A stretch of DNA of 36,164 bases from Bacteroides sp. (GTDB lineage: Bacteria > Bacteroidota > Bacteroidia > Bacteroidales > Bacteroidaceae). The translations under genes were made by a program, and so were the position numbers. Location of the stretch: the NCBI GenBank assembly GCA_017992695.1, contig JAGOOC010000030.1, positions 1 to 36,164 on the forward strand, in the 5' to 3' direction. Of the stretch, positions 36,135-36,164 are shown piece by piece (the stretch's first letter is position 1; every line of letters starts with the position of its first letter). Under the pieces are notes generated by a model. The model saw only the letters and a list, made by a program, of their open reading frames with translations. It had not been told where the DNA came from and made no database searches.

Positions 36135-36164
36135 CGTATTAAGCAAACAAAGATGCTTAATACG
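36135..36164 (+). terminator. Hairpin after tRNA-Ala at the window edge
   Basis: Perfect 10-base arms CGTATTAAGC (36135-36144) and GCTTAATACG (36155-36164) around a 10-base loop. The window ends at the arm, so a following T run cannot be checked. A terminator or a spacer structure in a tRNA cluster would both fit. Confidence 0.5.

Noticed and set aside
1-36164. CRISPR arrays, phage genes, insertion sequences, rRNA
   Set aside because: No regular repeat-spacer pattern, transposase, integrase, capsid gene or rRNA sequence was seen; the 21-base GTTACA arrays are too short and irregular outside the hexamers to be CRISPR.

Overview
The window looks like chromosomal DNA of a gut-type Bacteroides or a close relative. 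The evidence is a SusC/SusD pair, two hybrid two-component system (HTCS) regulators, many surface-type lipoproteins, promoters with the Bacteroides -7 box TAnnTTTG, and few Shine-Dalgarno sites. I cannot name the species. All functional calls come from reading motifs; no database search was run.

Layout. (1) 1-330: no confident gene, then a promoter. (2) 331-6731, plus strand: an HTCS regulator whose 3' end overlaps a secreted GH95 alpha-L-fucosidase/alpha-L-galactosidase. (3) 6772-7518, minus: glycolytic phosphoglycerate mutase gpmA. (4) 7656-26796, minus: a xylan polysaccharide utilisation locus (PUL) in two transcription blocks. The upstream block is susC, susD, a surface glycan-binding lipoprotein, a surface GH10 xylanase with two carbohydrate-binding modules inserted in its catalytic domain, a hairpin, and a GH35-like enzyme. 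The downstream block is an SGNH acetylesterase, a GPH-family sugar symporter, a GH10 lipoprotein, a cytoplasmic GH43, a GH67 alpha-glucuronidase and uxuA. (5) 27211-33021, plus: the second HTCS, divergent from susC, followed by a lipoprotein GH43. (6) 33022-35927, minus: a lipoprotein pullulanase, ruvC and a DUF4286 gene. (7) 36041-36114, plus: tRNA-Ala(GGC), then a hairpin at the window edge.

How the genes fit together. Surface GH10 and the binding protein cut and hold xylan. SusC/SusD import oligosaccharides. Periplasmic GH67, esterase and the second GH10 strip and shorten them. The symporter and cytoplasmic GH43 finish xylose release, and UxuA handles uronate-derived mannonate. The HTCS at 27211 is the likely sensor.

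Main discovery. Upstream of both PUL blocks there is the same cis-element array. Starting exactly 53 bp from the outer end of the -7 box, GTTACA-type hexamers recur every 21 bp (three registers), and TATTTC sits at the fourth register. The geometry is identical at 16237-16365 and 26934-27062. It is the best candidate for the HTCS operator that makes the two blocks one regulon.
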